The translations under genes and the position numbers were made by a program. This document shows, one piece after another, positions 1 to 10,640 of a stretch of DNA of 64,000 nucleotides. Each line of letters opens with the position of its first letter. Within the stretch, counting starts at the first letter, position 1. The notes beneath the pieces were generated by a model. The model saw only the letters and a program-made list of their open reading frames with translations, searched no databases and was not told where the DNA came from. The DNA is from Capsicum annuum (Eukaryota; Streptophyta; Magnoliopsida; Solanales; Solanaceae): NCBI RefSeq assembly GCF_002878395.1, contig NC_061120.1, positions 116,610,705-116,674,704 on the forward strand. The letters are read 5' to 3'.

Positions 1-269
1 AGTTTGGCTGATCATTAGGTGTGGAGCATTAGTGATATGAGATGAGCATAATGTAAAGCATAACATGAGTGTATGATTCATGAGCTACATGACCCGATTC
101 TGAAATTTCTAAACTTATGGAACATGATTGTAACACTGAGTGAACTAGGACTTCTTATAATAGGAACTGTAAGTGTACATGATTTTCACTAACGTGCACA
201 AATATAAGTGATGATCATAGAGCTGACTTATGGGCATAAATAGATATCATGATAACTGATGGGTTTTAA

Positions 270-725
270 GGGTCTGTAATACTATTCTGCGATGGTCTGT
301 AGGATCACGCTCATTTTAGAAATAGACAAGGATGTCATCTATGAAGAGTATGATGAACATATCTATGTACTGGATGAACACTCGGTTCATCAAGTCTATG
401 AAAGTTGTTGGGGAATTAGTAATACCAAATTACATGACTAAGAATTTGAAGTGACCATACCGAGTTCAAAAAGCCATTTTTGGAATGTCACTTTCTCTGA
501 CCCTGAGTTGATGATAGCCTGATCTGAGGTCTATCCTAGAGAAATTAACTAAGACTCTAAAGTTGGTCAAATAATTCATTGATTCTAGGAAGTGGATACT
601 TTTTCTTGATTGTTACTTTATTGGGCTAATGGTAATCTATGCACATTTTAAGGCAACCATCTTTGTTTTGTACGAATAAGACTGGTGCACCCCACGGGGA
701 AACACTAGGTCAGATGAATCCCTCA
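270..725 (-). pseudogene. pol: reverse transcriptase fragment (A1)
   Basis: The minus strand from about 725 to 270 reads as the fingers and palm of a Ty3/gypsy RT, in shifting frames. It begins with the FI-x-PS-x-S-PWGAPV block (bases about 685-723), followed by the palm block [13 protein letters not shown] (bases about 490-530) and the catalytic box FIDDILVY (bases about 330-350), whose two aspartates are still encoded. After this box the similarity fades and the RT thumb, RNase H and integrase are absent. In A2 12 bp inside the palm block are missing, so A1 is the better copy here. Family membership is secure; function is not possible. Confidence 0.8.
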
Positions 726-1240
726 TCAGGAGAAATTCCTGGAAGATCTTGGGGAAAAATATCTATGTATTCATTCACTAGTTGAACAGACTTAAGACTG
801 GGAGTTTCAGAACTAGAGTCCTTAACTTGAAAAAAATGGTAGACACATCCCTTAGATATCATTTTCCTAGCCCATAGGTAGGAAACAAACTGACCCCTGA
901 GCCAAAATACTACCCTTCCACTCAAGGACAGGTTTATTCAGAAATTGAAACTGGACAATTCTATTTCTACAATTGACTATGGCATAGCAGGAATGAAGAC
1001 AAATCCATGCTGAGAATAACAGTCTAAATCCGTCATCTCTAATTTTACTAAGTCTGCTGAAGTGACTTTCTGAGATACCATAACCGAGAAGTTCCTGGAT
1101 ACCCACCAGGGTATGATGGTTTTTCCCACTGGGGTAGCGATTGAGAAGGGATCTGCTAGAATTTAGAGACTAACTCAGAAATCAACTGCTATACAAGGAG
1201 TAAGAAAAGACAAGAAAGCTCCTGGATCTTGCAAAGCGCA
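726..1240 (-). pseudogene. pol: aspartic protease and PR-RT linker remnant (A1)
   Basis: The minus strand encodes the retropepsin-like region of the gypsy polyprotein. Near 1207-1240 it reads ALQDPGAFLSF: the active-site triplet is DPG, the form these plant chromoviruses usually show in place of the retroviral DTG/DSG. Further on (910-1106) it reads a ...LHSCYAIV..CRNRIVQFQF..KPVLEWKGS... stretch, the conserved core after the flap, then the linker with KGCVYHFFQVKDSS (bases about 800-860). At about 735 the linker jumps straight to the RT start (DLPGISPDEGFI), so about 120 bp have been lost compared with A2 (6123-6250). Frameshifts separate the parts. Confidence 0.8.
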
Positions 1241-1419
1241 AACATACAAGTGAAAGCACTATAATGTATCAGTGACTGCATCAGGAGAATTTTCCTGATC
1301 TTGTTGGTACTGAAGAGCATAGAGTTTGTTTGGGCATTGCCCATTGGCGGAACTGGATGTGGCATCCTACTGATTTAGATGATCAGACTGAGCTGAACGA
1401 TGGTTATGCTGACTTTATG

Positions 1420-1943
1420 GACTACGCTTAAGATAGTATCGTACTCTGTGAGCTGACTTGCCACATCTGAAGCAAACATCACTGCCAGCTCTGGAAACAC
1501 CCTTATGATGCTTGCCATAAGTCTGACAAAGAGTATTGGTCTGGGCACTTCAACTACTACCCTTAGGTTTAGGACCTAGCGCCCTATCTTGGAATTTAGA
1601 AATGGAGCACTGGCTTAGTAAGAAACTATAATGGATGCCTTTGGTCAAAACTGATAATGGTTACCACCCTCTGACTTAGGCTGAGCAAAATTGAAATTAC
1701 TTATTCTTGCTCTCTTATTTTCTCTCTTTCTATACTTTCCTACCTCAACTGCTAGGTATAAATCATATGATTGGGTGGGACAATAGATTGATGAATGCTC
1801 TAAGCTACTATTGAGTAAGATAAGTTAAGGGACTCAGTTCTAAATTTTCCATGAAAGACATGCTCATTAAGGGAATTTGCCTGAACGGGCGGAGGTGCCA
1901 ACTGATTCTCAGTTCTCCTTTCATTATTCCTTTTGGGAGGCAT
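1420..1943 (-). pseudogene. gag: gag remnant with zinc knuckle (A1)
   Basis: Gag, the capsid and nucleocapsid precursor, appears to start at the minus-strand ATG at 1943 (MPP-type start, about 210 bp after the PBS). Only about 520 bp lie between that start and the zinc knuckle, whereas gag of this branch is usually above 1 kb, so most of the capsid domain is missing. The C-terminal part shows a double basic/zinc motif near 1420-1510: GKHHKGV, then CFRCGKSAHRVRYY. In the knuckle (CX2CX4HX4C) the last cysteine is tyrosine. The same internal deletion occurs in A2. Confidence 0.7.
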
Positions 1944-2149
1944 ATTCTATAATGAAAGGGAGAAAAGGATTAAACTAAGAGTTAAATTTGAGCTCATGCT
2001 CACTGGCACAACACGAATACTGAAAGAAGGTAAATTGTTCCTAAAACATCTCATAGCCTCCTATGCATAAGTGTGGTGCACAACACACCTATATACAAGA
2101 CTCTACTAGATGCGGCTTTTTACACTTCCTAGGACACTATTGAACCTTA

Positions 2150-2162
2150 GGCTCTGATACCA
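2150..2162 (-). other. primer binding site (A1), initiator Met-tRNA type
   Basis: On the minus strand this reads TGGTATCAGAGCC, which matches the 3' end of plant initiator tRNA-Met, the usual primer of this retrotransposon group. It lies 4 bases downstream (in element orientation) of the LTR edge at 2167 and about 200 bp before the gag start. The same motif occurs at 7668-7680. Confidence 0.85.
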
Positions 2163-2166
2163 TGTT

Positions 2167-3652
2167 TGTAAAATCCCAAATCTGGTACCTGGAGTGCTAT
2201 ACGGTTCTCATGTCCCCAAAGGACCACAAGCTAACCCATGACCGATATCTGTACCTGAACACTACATAATATTTCTATAAATGTAGAAATAAAGGTTGAA
2301 AGGCCATAAGGTTCACTACTAATATAACATAACATATGAAAGTATGGTATATCAATACAAAAACAAATTGAAAAAAAATATATGAACATAATGTAGTCTG
2401 AAAAGCCTCTAAAACTAAACTGTCCGAATAAGGAGTTAATGGGACATATCCCCAACTAACTCCAACTATTGAAAACTACTAAGTAATGAAAAAATAAAGT
2501 AATGATCATGTCCTTGAAGGATGAAGACTCTCTGCTAACTCTAACTGCTAAAACTGGAAGGCTACTGATGCTCTAAAGATCGTCCTTCTGAACCTATGGT
2601 ATAGAATAAAACACCATAGATCAAATGTATCATTACAATTGAATATACCGGTATGCATGTGAGGTAGGATGAATGCAAAAGGTTCAAATGCACGAAAAAT
2701 GCTAACTGTCTGTATAACATGAATGTGAGAATACATGCATGAATAAGTGACTGTAATTGAATTTGTGATTGTACTGACTACTGAGTTTGATTACTAATAA
2801 CTGATATTACTAATACTCAGCGATTGTATCTGATAGTCTAGGTTATGATGGAACTATCTGAGTTAAGTACTGTGTTGTGTTAACTGTATCTGACAGTCCT
2901 AAAATCTAAAGGACTATCTGAGTTCTTTTACTGAGACTGAGACTATGGGAAGTAGTTATCTAACCAACATGCCCCAACTAACGCATTATAGTTGAGTTGG
3001 CCTCTACTCTGTAACCCCAATTACAAAGGTGTCAATACCATGCCACTTGTAAAGACAAGCTCTGGGTGACCCTCATCTGGCAGTGTCCCTAAAAGAGAAT
3101 TGTGGGACCCTCATCTGACAGTGTTTATCCACCTCATCAACCCTCATTTTTCAGTGTTGATGTCTTAACCTATGTTGGATACATAGTTTTGGAATGCAAG
3201 GATTGTTTCTAAGGATCACACCCTTAATTGTCAGTGTGCGTCCTCATCCTTGTGTTCACTCGGTGGTAAATCCTACTCCCGTTTGAATAGACACTGAACA
3301 TGATTAATCAAACTAAACTAGATAGAGTTCAATAAGTTCTGTTGACTGATGAAATACTACTGAGATTACTGAATTACTGAGCTTTCTAAGATTACTAGGA
3401 TTATAGAGTATTGAGTTTTCCAGAATCACATGACAACTTGAATTCTACTGAATATGGCTTGACTAAGGATATTGTGAAAATATAACACTGTCTCTAGACA
3501 CACAGCTAAATTATCAGGTACAAGTACCCCCATGACTCGATAGAAGGAAACTGACAAGGCATGACATTCTTGAATAAATTACCAGCATCAATAATCCATA
3601 ATACAATAAGTTGGGGATTTCATGAAGTACATAGTTATCATAATCTTGTACA
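2167..3652 (-). repeat. partial LTR (A1), R/U5 side
   Basis: Homologous over its whole 1486 bp to 7685-9170. The left edge (3' end of the LTR) is set by the PBS at 2150-2162 and reads TGTAAAATCCC on the plus strand. At the right edge similarity to A2 stops sharply after 3652: A2 goes on for a further 1.17 kb of LTR, whereas here the 3' untranslated tail of an integrase follows. The U3 part with the promoter is therefore missing. The block at 2790-3480 is rich in ACTGA/TCAGT pentamers and carries a segment (2940-3060) that is also found, in the other orientation, in the LTR of element F (15130-15240). Confidence 0.8.
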
Positions 3653-3784
3653 AGGTATTTGATACTAAGTTTATGATGGGAATCTGAGCATAAAACTGGT
3701 TTGTAACTGAAATTTGAACATAAAACAAAATAAGCTTAAGGAAAGCTATAATCTTAGGCTAAGACTAGATTAGCAGAGAAGAGG

Positions 3785-4196
3785 TGAGGGTACTTGGATC
3801 GTATGTCTGCTTTTGCTTCTCAAGTAGCTCCATCAATGGACTGATTCCATGAAAAAACTTTGACTAGAGGAGCCTCTTTGTTTCTCAGTCTAAAAATCTG
3901 GTAGTCAAGAAATTTGACTGGAATCTCTTTAAAAGAAAGGTTTTTCTAACTGTCTCCACCCTCAATAGGGACTACGAATACTGGGTCATCTATGCATTTC
4001 TTAAGCAAGGTGACATGAAAGACCTGAGCACAGAAGTTAGATCTAAAGGCGACTCGATATCATAAGCTACTTTTCCAAAGCGACTAAGAATTTTGTAGGG
4101 ACCGACATATCGGGGACTAGGCTTTCCCTTCTTGCCAAACGTCTTCAGTCCCTTTATGAGAGAGATTTTCAAATGTTTGAAATTTTCTAACCTCAT
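3785..4196 (-). pseudogene. pol: integrase C-terminal tail fragment
   Basis: The minus strand from 4196 reads the end of a chromovirus integrase: a basic KGKPSPRYVGPYKILSRFG block (bases about 4080-4150), then DPVFVVPIEG, KEIPVKFLDYQIFRLRNK and a final ...ADIRSKYPHLF. This is the GPY/F-type module and chromodomain-like tail that ends Pol in this branch. Everything upstream, including the catalytic core, is missing, and the sequence above 4200 is not integrase. Downstream (3653-3784) is a short remnant of 3' untranslated sequence with no polypurine tract, followed at once by the partial LTR of A1. The junction therefore looks like a deletion. Confidence 0.8.
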
Positions 4197-5432
4197 CTCG
4201 AGATCCTTTCTAAACAGTCATGAACGAAATATGAGAACATGGCTGAGTCTGTAACATGTGAGGTGGATTGGGTATCGTGAACTAAATTGAGCCATTGAGT
4301 ACATGGCTTACAGCTGAATTTGGAGCAAGATGGTCAACATATGGGTAACAAAAACTCCAAACTGGATTTTTTATGCAAAGAGAAAATTGGTGGATTTAGG
4401 GCTTGATAGCTCGGGGGTTATAGAGAATCTCCTTCTTGGGACATTATGTCCCTAAAAGAATTCTGACTTGACTGAGATACTAAGGAAAATTGGGAGAATG
4501 CACAGGGCACCTATGAAATGAATCATGACTAAATACCTGGGATCTAAAACTGAGACATAATACATTAACTGAGCTGATCTTGCAACTACTGGGTCTTTCT
4601 ATCTTGAAATAGTTACATTCATGAGATTTCTAATAGTCGGACTAGGTGGAAAGATGGGAAACCACACCATACAAACTTGTTGCTAGATTGCTAAACTGAA
4701 TGACTAGCTAATCGAGATAACTCATACTAAAAACTTATACTTAACTGAAGTATTTCTTCTTTACCTGAGACTACTAAAAATATTCTCATGATCTCTGAGA
4801 ATGAATCCCTATACATACTAACTTATATAATTAACTGAATGACTGATAGCTAAATATTGGGTCTGCAAGATAGAACTTTGCTTAGTCATAAATAACTGGA
4901 CTACAACTGCAAAGCATTATGCATAGGAGATAAGGACTAACTGAGTTACATGAGATAACTAAGCATAAATTAAGGGTAACTGTATTACTTTAGAATAAAA
5001 CACTATGAGTACAACAAGATTCTAGAATAGTCTTGTGAACTGAGGTACTAGAAGGCTGACGACTGAGTGACTGAAAATTGTACACTATGGTCGAGTAAAC
5101 CTGAAACTGAATTGAGTTACCAACTAGATTACTGGGCTAGGACTGTTATTGAGATTATAGGTAAGATGGTAATAGAGACAGTAACTGTAACTAAGACTGT
5201 AGCTAGGACTGAATATTAGTTTCTAATAAATAAGGATTAGACTAGTACTAAAGTACTGAATTCTAATGATTAAGTAACTGATAGCTGAGAGCCATGGTTT
5301 TGTAGGACTATCTAAGTCCTTTATTGAATATTGATTGCTTAACTGACACCATAACTAAGACTCAAGGGATAGAACATCATCCCTACAGATTCACCAAGGA
5401 ATCTAAACTGAGGGTATACATGACATAATCTG
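4197..5432. other. no gene; LTR-like TCAGT/ACTGA-rich sequence
   Basis: I find no coding similarity here. The composition (frequent ACTGA, AACTGAG, TAACTGA) and a GAGAGCCATGG segment at 5287-5297 resemble the internal parts of the LTRs of A and F, so this may be a diverged minus-strand LTR or untranslated piece between the integrase tail and the RT of A2. I could not find its ends. Confidence 0.35.
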
Positions 5433-5699
5433 AGTTTGGCTGATCATTAGTCTGAGCATAATGTAAAGCATAACATGAGTGTATGATTCACGAGCTGCAT
5501 GAGCCGATTCTGAAATTTCTAAACTCATGGAATTTGATTCGTAACACTGAGTGAACTAGGATTTCTTATAATAGGAACTGTAAGTGTACATGATTTTCAC
5601 TAACGTGCACAAATATAAGTGATGATCATAGAGCTGACTTATGGGAATAAATAGATATCATGATAACTAATGGGTTTTAAAGGTCTTTAATACTATTCG

Positions 5700-6122
5700 G
5701 CGATGGTCTGCAGGATCATGCTCATTTTAGAAATAGACAAGGATGTCATCTATGAAGACTATGATGAACATTTCTATGTACTGGATGAACACTCGGTTCA
5801 TCAAGTCTATGAAAGTTGTTGGGGAATTGGTAATACCAAATTACATGATTAAGAATTTGAAGTGACCATACCGAGTTCAAAAAGCCATTTTTGGAATGTC
5901 ACCTTCTCTGACCCTAATCTGAGGTCTATCCTAGAGAAACTAACTAACACTCTAAAGTTGGTCAAACAATTCATTGATTCTAGGAATTGGATACTAGTTC
6001 TTGACTGTTACTTTATTGGGCTGATGGTAATCAATGCATATTTTAAAAGAACCATCTTTGTTTTGCACGAATAAGACTGGTGCACCCCACGGGGAAACAC
6101 TAGGTCAGATGAATCCCTCATT
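5700..6122 (-). pseudogene. pol: reverse transcriptase fragment (A2)
   Basis: From 6122 down the minus strand reads the RT start ([15 protein letters not shown], bases about 6070-6115), [19 protein letters not shown] (about 5960-6020), the palm block and FIDDILVY (about 5740-5760). Compared with A1, 12 bp are missing inside the palm block: the GYHQL part of the usual sequence is gone, leaving IRVREGDI. Several Gln codons have become stops. Below about 5700 the reading dissolves, so thumb, RNase H and the integrase core are missing here as well. Confidence 0.8.
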
Positions 6123-6745
6123 TAGGAGAGATCTTTCAACTTTTCTTTTAGTTCCCTAAGTTTTATTGGTGCTATTTTGTATGGCAGGATATATAGGGCT
6201 GAGTATCTAGAAGAAGATCAATGTCGAAGTCTATTTCCCTTTCGAGTGATATTTCTAGAAGATCTTTGGGAAAAATATCTACGTATTCATTCACTAGTTG
6301 AACAGACTCAAGAGTGGGAGTTTCGAAACTAGATTCCTTAACTTGAAAAAAATGGTAGACACATCCCTTAGATAACATTTTCCTAGCCCATAGGTAGGAA
6401 AAAAACTAACCCCTGAATGCCAAAATACTACCCTTCCACTCAAGGACAGGTTTATTCAGATGCTGTAACTATACAATTCTATTTCTACAATCAACTATGG
6501 CATAGCAGGAATGAAGACAAATCCATGCTGAGAATAACAGTCAAAATCAGTCATCTCTAATTCAACTAAGTCTGCTGAAGTGACTTTCTGAGATACCATA
6601 ATCGAGAAGTTCTTGTATACCCACCAGGCTATGATGGTTTTTCTCACAGAGTTAGCGATTGAGAAGGGCTCTGCTAGAATTTTGAGACTAACTCAGAAAT
6701 CAACTGCTATATAAGGAGTAATAAAGGACAAGAAAGCTCCTGGAT
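6123..6745 (-). pseudogene. pol: aspartic protease and PR-RT linker (A2)
   Basis: Protease active-site region ALQDPGAFLSFITPYIA at about 6700-6745 (DPG triplet), then the core with MTDFDCY..QHGFVFIPAMP near 6480-6550, and the linker KGCVYHFFQVKESS..TPTLESVQLVNEYVDIFPKDLL..EIDFDIDLLLDTQP (bases 6200-6378), which is complete here and partly deleted in A1. The 68-residue open frame 6172-6378 is this linker, not a separate protein. Retropepsin would have cut the Gag-Pol polyprotein; the frame is broken at several points. Confidence 0.8.
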
Positions 6746-6899
6746 CTTGTAAAGCACAAACATGCAAGTGAAAGAACCATAATGTATCAGTGACTACATC
6801 AGGAGAATTTTCCTGATCTTGTTGGTACTGAAGAGCATAGTGTTTGTTTGGGCATTGCCTATTGGTGGCACTAGATATGGCGCCCTGCTGATTCGGGTG

Positions 6900-7462
6900 A
6901 TCAGACTAAGCTGAAGGACGGTTATACTGACTTTATGGACTAGTCTTAAGACAGTATCATACTTTGTGAGTTGACTTGCCATATCTAAAGCAAATATCAC
7001 CGCCAACTCTGCAAACACCCTTATGATGCTTGCCACAACTCTAAGAAAGAGGATTGGTCCGGGCACTTCTAATACTACCCTAAGGTTTAGGACCTAGCGC
7101 CCTATCTCTGAATTTAAAAATTGGAGTACTGTCTTAGTAAGAAACTAGAATGGATGCCTTTGGTAAAAATAGATAACGGTTACCACCCTCTGACTTAGGC
7201 TGAGCAAAATTGAAATTACTTATTCTTGCTCTTTTATTTTCTCCCTTTCTATACTTTCCCACCTTAATCTGCTAGGTATGAATCATATGATTGGGTGGGA
7301 TAAAAGCCTGATGAATGCTCTGAGCTACTATTGAGTAAGATAAGGTAAGGTACTCAGTTTTAAATTTGCCATGAAAGACATGCTCATTAAGGGAATCTGC
7401 CTGAACTGGCGGAGGTGTAATTGATTCTCAGTTCTTCTTTCATTAGTCCTTTTGGGAGGCAT
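6900..7462 (-). pseudogene. gag: gag remnant with zinc knuckle (A2)
   Basis: Starts at the minus-strand ATG at 7462 with MPPKRTNERRTEN, the basic start typical of these Gag proteins, 206 bp after the PBS. A KVGKYRKGENKRARISN stretch (about 7220-7270) is the Lys/Arg-rich part ahead of the knuckle. The knuckle region (about 6950-7040) reads CGKHHKGVCRVGGDI then CFRYGKSTHKV-stop-YC, with the second cysteine changed to tyrosine and an internal stop. The capsid domain between start and basic part is almost entirely deleted, exactly as in A1. Confidence 0.75.
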
Positions 7463-7667
7463 GTTCTGTAATAAAAGGGAGAAAAGAATTAGACTTAGAT
7501 TTAAATTTAAGCTCATGCTCACTGGTACAACATGAATACTGAAAGAAGGTAAATTATTCCTCAAACATCTCATAGCCTCCTATGCATAAGTGTGGTGCAC
7601 AACACACCTATGCACAAGACTCTACTAGATGCGGTTTTTCAGACTTCCTAGGACACTATTGAACCTA

Positions 7668-7680
7668 GGCTCTGATACCA
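7668..7680 (-). other. primer binding site (A2), initiator Met-tRNA type
   Basis: Minus strand TGGTATCAGAGCC, complementary to the 3' end of initiator tRNA-Met, 4 bases from the LTR edge at 7685. It fixes the orientation of A2 and the 3' end of its 5' LTR. Confidence 0.85.
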
Positions 7681-7684
7681 TATT

Positions 7685-10335
7685 TGTAACACCCCGAATA
7701 TGGTACCTGGAGCGCTATACGGTTCTCATGACCCCAATGGACCACAAGCTAACCCATGACTAATATCTGTACCTGCACACTACATAATATATTCTATAAA
7801 TGAAGAAATAAAGGGTGAAAGGCAATAAGGTTAAAAATTGATATAACATAACATATGAAAGTACGGTATATCAATACAAAAACAAACTGAAAAAAAATAT
7901 ATGAACATAATGTAGTCTGAAAAGCCTCTAAAACTGAACTGTCCGAATAAGGAGTTAATGGGACATGTCCCCAATTAACTCCAACTATTTAAAACTACTA
8001 AGTAATGAAAAAATAAAGTAATAATCACGTCCTTGAAGGATGAAGACTCACTGTTAACTCTAACTGCTGAAACTGGAATACTACTGATGCTCTAGAGATC
8101 GTCCTTCTGAACCTATGGTATAGAATAAAACACCATAGAGCAAATGCATCATTATGATTGAATATACCAGTATGCATGTGAGGTAGGCTGAAAGGAAAGG
8201 GTTTAAATGCACAAAAAATGCTAACTGTCTGTATAACATGAACGTGAAAATACATGTATGAATAAGTGGCTGTAATTGAATTTATGATGGTACTGACTAC
8301 TGAGTCTGATTACTAATAATTGATAGAACTAATACTGAACGATTGTATCTGATTGTCTAGGTTATGATTGAACTATCTGAGTTAAGTACTTCCTGGGTTG
8401 ACTGTATCCGACAGTCCTAAAATCTAAAGGACTATCTGAGTTCTTTTACTGAGACTGAGACTATGGGAAGTAGTCATCTAACCGATATGCCCCAACTAAC
8501 GCATTATAGTTTAGTTGGCCTCCAATCTGTAACCCCAATTAGAAGGGGGTCAATATTATGCCACTTGTAAAGACAAGCTCTGGGTAACCCTCATCTGGCA
8601 GTGTCCCCAAAAGAGAATAGTGGGACCCTTATCTGACAATGTTTACCCACCTCATCAACCCTCATTTTTCAGTGTTGATGTCTTAACCTATGTTGGATAC
8701 ATAGTTCTGGAATGCAAAGATTGTTTCTAAGGATCACACCCTTAACTGTCAGTGTGTGTCCTCATCCTTGTGCTCTCTCGGTGGTAAATCCTACTCCCAT
8801 CTGAATAGACACTGAAAATGATTAATTGAACTAAACTAGAAAGAGTTCATTGATTTCCATTGACAGACAAAATACTACTAAGATTACTGAATTACTTAGC
8901 TTTCTAAGATTACTGGGATTACAGAGTATTGAGTTTTCCTGAATCACATGGCAGCCAGAATTCAACTGAATATGGCTTGACTTAGGATATCATGAAAATA
9001 TGACACTACCTCTAGACACACAGCTAAATTATCAGGTACAAGTACCCCCATGACTCGATAGAAGAAAACTGACAAGGCATACCATTCTTGAAAAAATTAC
9101 CAACATCAATATTCCCTAATACAATAAGTTGGGGATTTCATGAAGTACATAGTTAATATAATCTTGTACATGGTAGGAATGCATATACTCAATGTCATAA
9201 TTTCATATTCTAGTATCACGAGCATTCCAACAAACATCTATATTGCACATCAATAGCATGGGAGTCATTTAAACATAAGGGTAAAATATGAATCCATCAC
9301 ATACATCACAATTAAGCTATATTACATATTTTCTAGTCTCTTAAGCTTTTTATCAAGAACTTAGGTTGAATGACTTAAGGCATGGCATAATCTTCAAATC
9401 AAAATATCACAACCAACAAAAATTCCTGGTTTTCAACTCACATGATAACATATTTTAATAAAAACACATAAAGATTCAAACTTAGGAATCATAAAACAAC
9501 AACCACATGAACATAATCAACCCATAGCATAAATATCATAATCCATAGTTTAAAACTTTATTCTTGGGCTTCATGGATGAAAGGAATCCAGGAATAAACA
9601 CTATTGATACCATAGTTCTTGATTCTGCAAAGATTTATGGTGGATTTTTCTTGAATTTGAATCCCTAATTGAGAACCCTAACTTGTTATTGGGAGAATAC
9701 TGAGAGAAGTAACTATATTTTGGTTGAATTAGGGCTAAATCCCATGTTATAGGCATATATAGGGGTGGGAAATACCCATTCTTCCCTTAAAATAACTCAA
9801 AAAATGGGGTTTTCACATCACTTGGGCCATAAGATATGTGGCGCATAACTTATCGTGTAATCTAGGTTGTGCATCCCAAAACTTATGGCATAAGTTATGT
9901 TTTGCGTCACAAAAATTATGGCATAACCATTCCAGTAGGCTTAGGCAATTTGTTAGGCGACGTACTCCATTTTGAAAACCATAACTTCTTGCTCGGGTGT
10001 CGGATTTTGGTAAAATTGGTATCATTGGAAAGCTAATTAGATCCTATACAATTTAGTGGGTATAAATCTTCCAAAATACCACATATGCATCAAGTATGCT
10101 CGTTCAAAGATGACTCTTGTAAAATCAAATACTTAAACTTGATGGATTCAAAAGCTCTTAGTTGTCCTTACTCTAAGTGACTCTTATGAACACACTTAAC
10201 ACATCATAAGGTCTATTCTCACTAGGATACTCATTATAAGACTCGTACTCAAAAATGATTCATAGGGTAGGAGGTTTCATACGTAGGAATAATTTTTTAT
10301 TTTCTAGCTTGAAAATATATGTGGTATTATAGTTT
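7685..10335 (-). repeat. 5' LTR of A2 (about 2.65 kb)
   Basis: The left edge is plus-strand TGTAACACCCC directly beside the PBS. The right edge is inferred at plus-strand ...GGTATTAT (about 10335), an altered form of the expected ...TTACA terminus, so a few bases of uncertainty remain. Inside, in minus orientation, are a U3 with GCGCATAACTTATCG-type motifs and a perfect 8+1+8 palindrome (9886-9902), a TATA box at about 9754-9761, then a leader and the R/U5 part shared with A1. The block 9970-10050 (plus strand) is one I recognise as a common segment of Solanaceae gypsy LTRs. Confidence 0.65.
9750..9765 (-). promoter_or_regulatory. putative LTR promoter TATA box (A2)
   Basis: The minus strand reads CCTATATATGCC here, a good TATA box in a GC-poor leader context, followed by sequence resembling the start of a transcript. 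Its place about 570 bp inside the LTR fits a U3/R boundary. No initiator can be proven from sequence. Confidence 0.5.
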
Positions 10336-10640
10336 CCAAATGAACCCATCCTATAGTGGGGTGTGGTATTTCAACACTTAGGGGCCAACTTTTGTCTTAC
10401 CTTTGGGATGTAAAATAATAGCTAAGGGATGTGTCTACCATGTCGTTCGAGTCCAGGACTCTAGTTTAGAAACCCCTACTCTTGAGTCAGTATCAGTTGC
10501 TTGTGATTTCCCAAATGTGTTTCCCAAAGACCTTCCTGGAGTTCCTCCCAAAACAGAAATTGATTTTGGAATCGATCTTCTCCCAGATACTCTATCCATA
10601 TCTATCTCACCATACAGAAGGGCTCCAACATAACTCAAAG
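10336..10640 (+). pseudogene. pol: end of protease and PR-RT linker (F)
   Basis: Starts with FPNEPIL-stop-WGVVFQ..., the last strand region of the chromovirus protease, then KIIAKGCVYHVVRVQDSS (bases about 10410-10465), LETPTLESVSVACDFPNVFP and KDLPGVPPKTEIDFGIDLLPD. This is the conserved stretch linking protease to RT. The open frame 10403-10633 is therefore an internal piece of Pol, and its ATG is not a true start. The active-site DPG segment lies upstream of the truncation and is absent. Confidence 0.8.

Larger units (their letters stand above)
1..3652 (-). mobile_element. Ty3/gypsy chromovirus-type element A1 (RT-PR-gag-PBS-partial LTR), left part cut by window edge
   Basis: Reading the minus strand from 3652 downward gives a partial LTR, a primer binding site, a short gag, a protease and the first half of reverse transcriptase. 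The order gag-PR-RT and the integrase tail type seen nearby fit the Del/Tekay-like chromovirus branch of Ty3/gypsy (Metaviridae). The whole stretch is repeated at 5433-9170, with about nine of ten bases shared in the stretches I compared by eye. Both copies carry the same large central gag deletion, so they derive from one already damaged element. A1 additionally lacks about 120 bp between protease and RT that A2 keeps. The RT text stops near 270; the rest to position 1 is not recognisable as pol. No reading frame is intact. Confidence 0.85.
5433..10335 (-). mobile_element. Ty3/gypsy chromovirus-type element A2 (5' LTR, PBS, gag, PR, RT)
   Basis: Minus-strand element whose 5' LTR starts near 10335, followed by the PBS at 7668-7680, gag, protease and half of RT to about 5700. 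Bases 5433-9170 repeat 1-3652. The LTR edge at about 10335 abuts the protease of plus-strand element F, so A2 may have inserted into F. The missing 5' half of F is then unexplained, because it does not reappear on the other side within the window. All frames are broken; gag is shortened and RT stops after the catalytic box. Confidence 0.8.

Noticed and set aside
2231..2736. Small minus-strand frames inside the A LTR (also 8025-8255)
   Set aside because: They lie within the LTR, repeat in both copies with different breaks and have no protein similarity.
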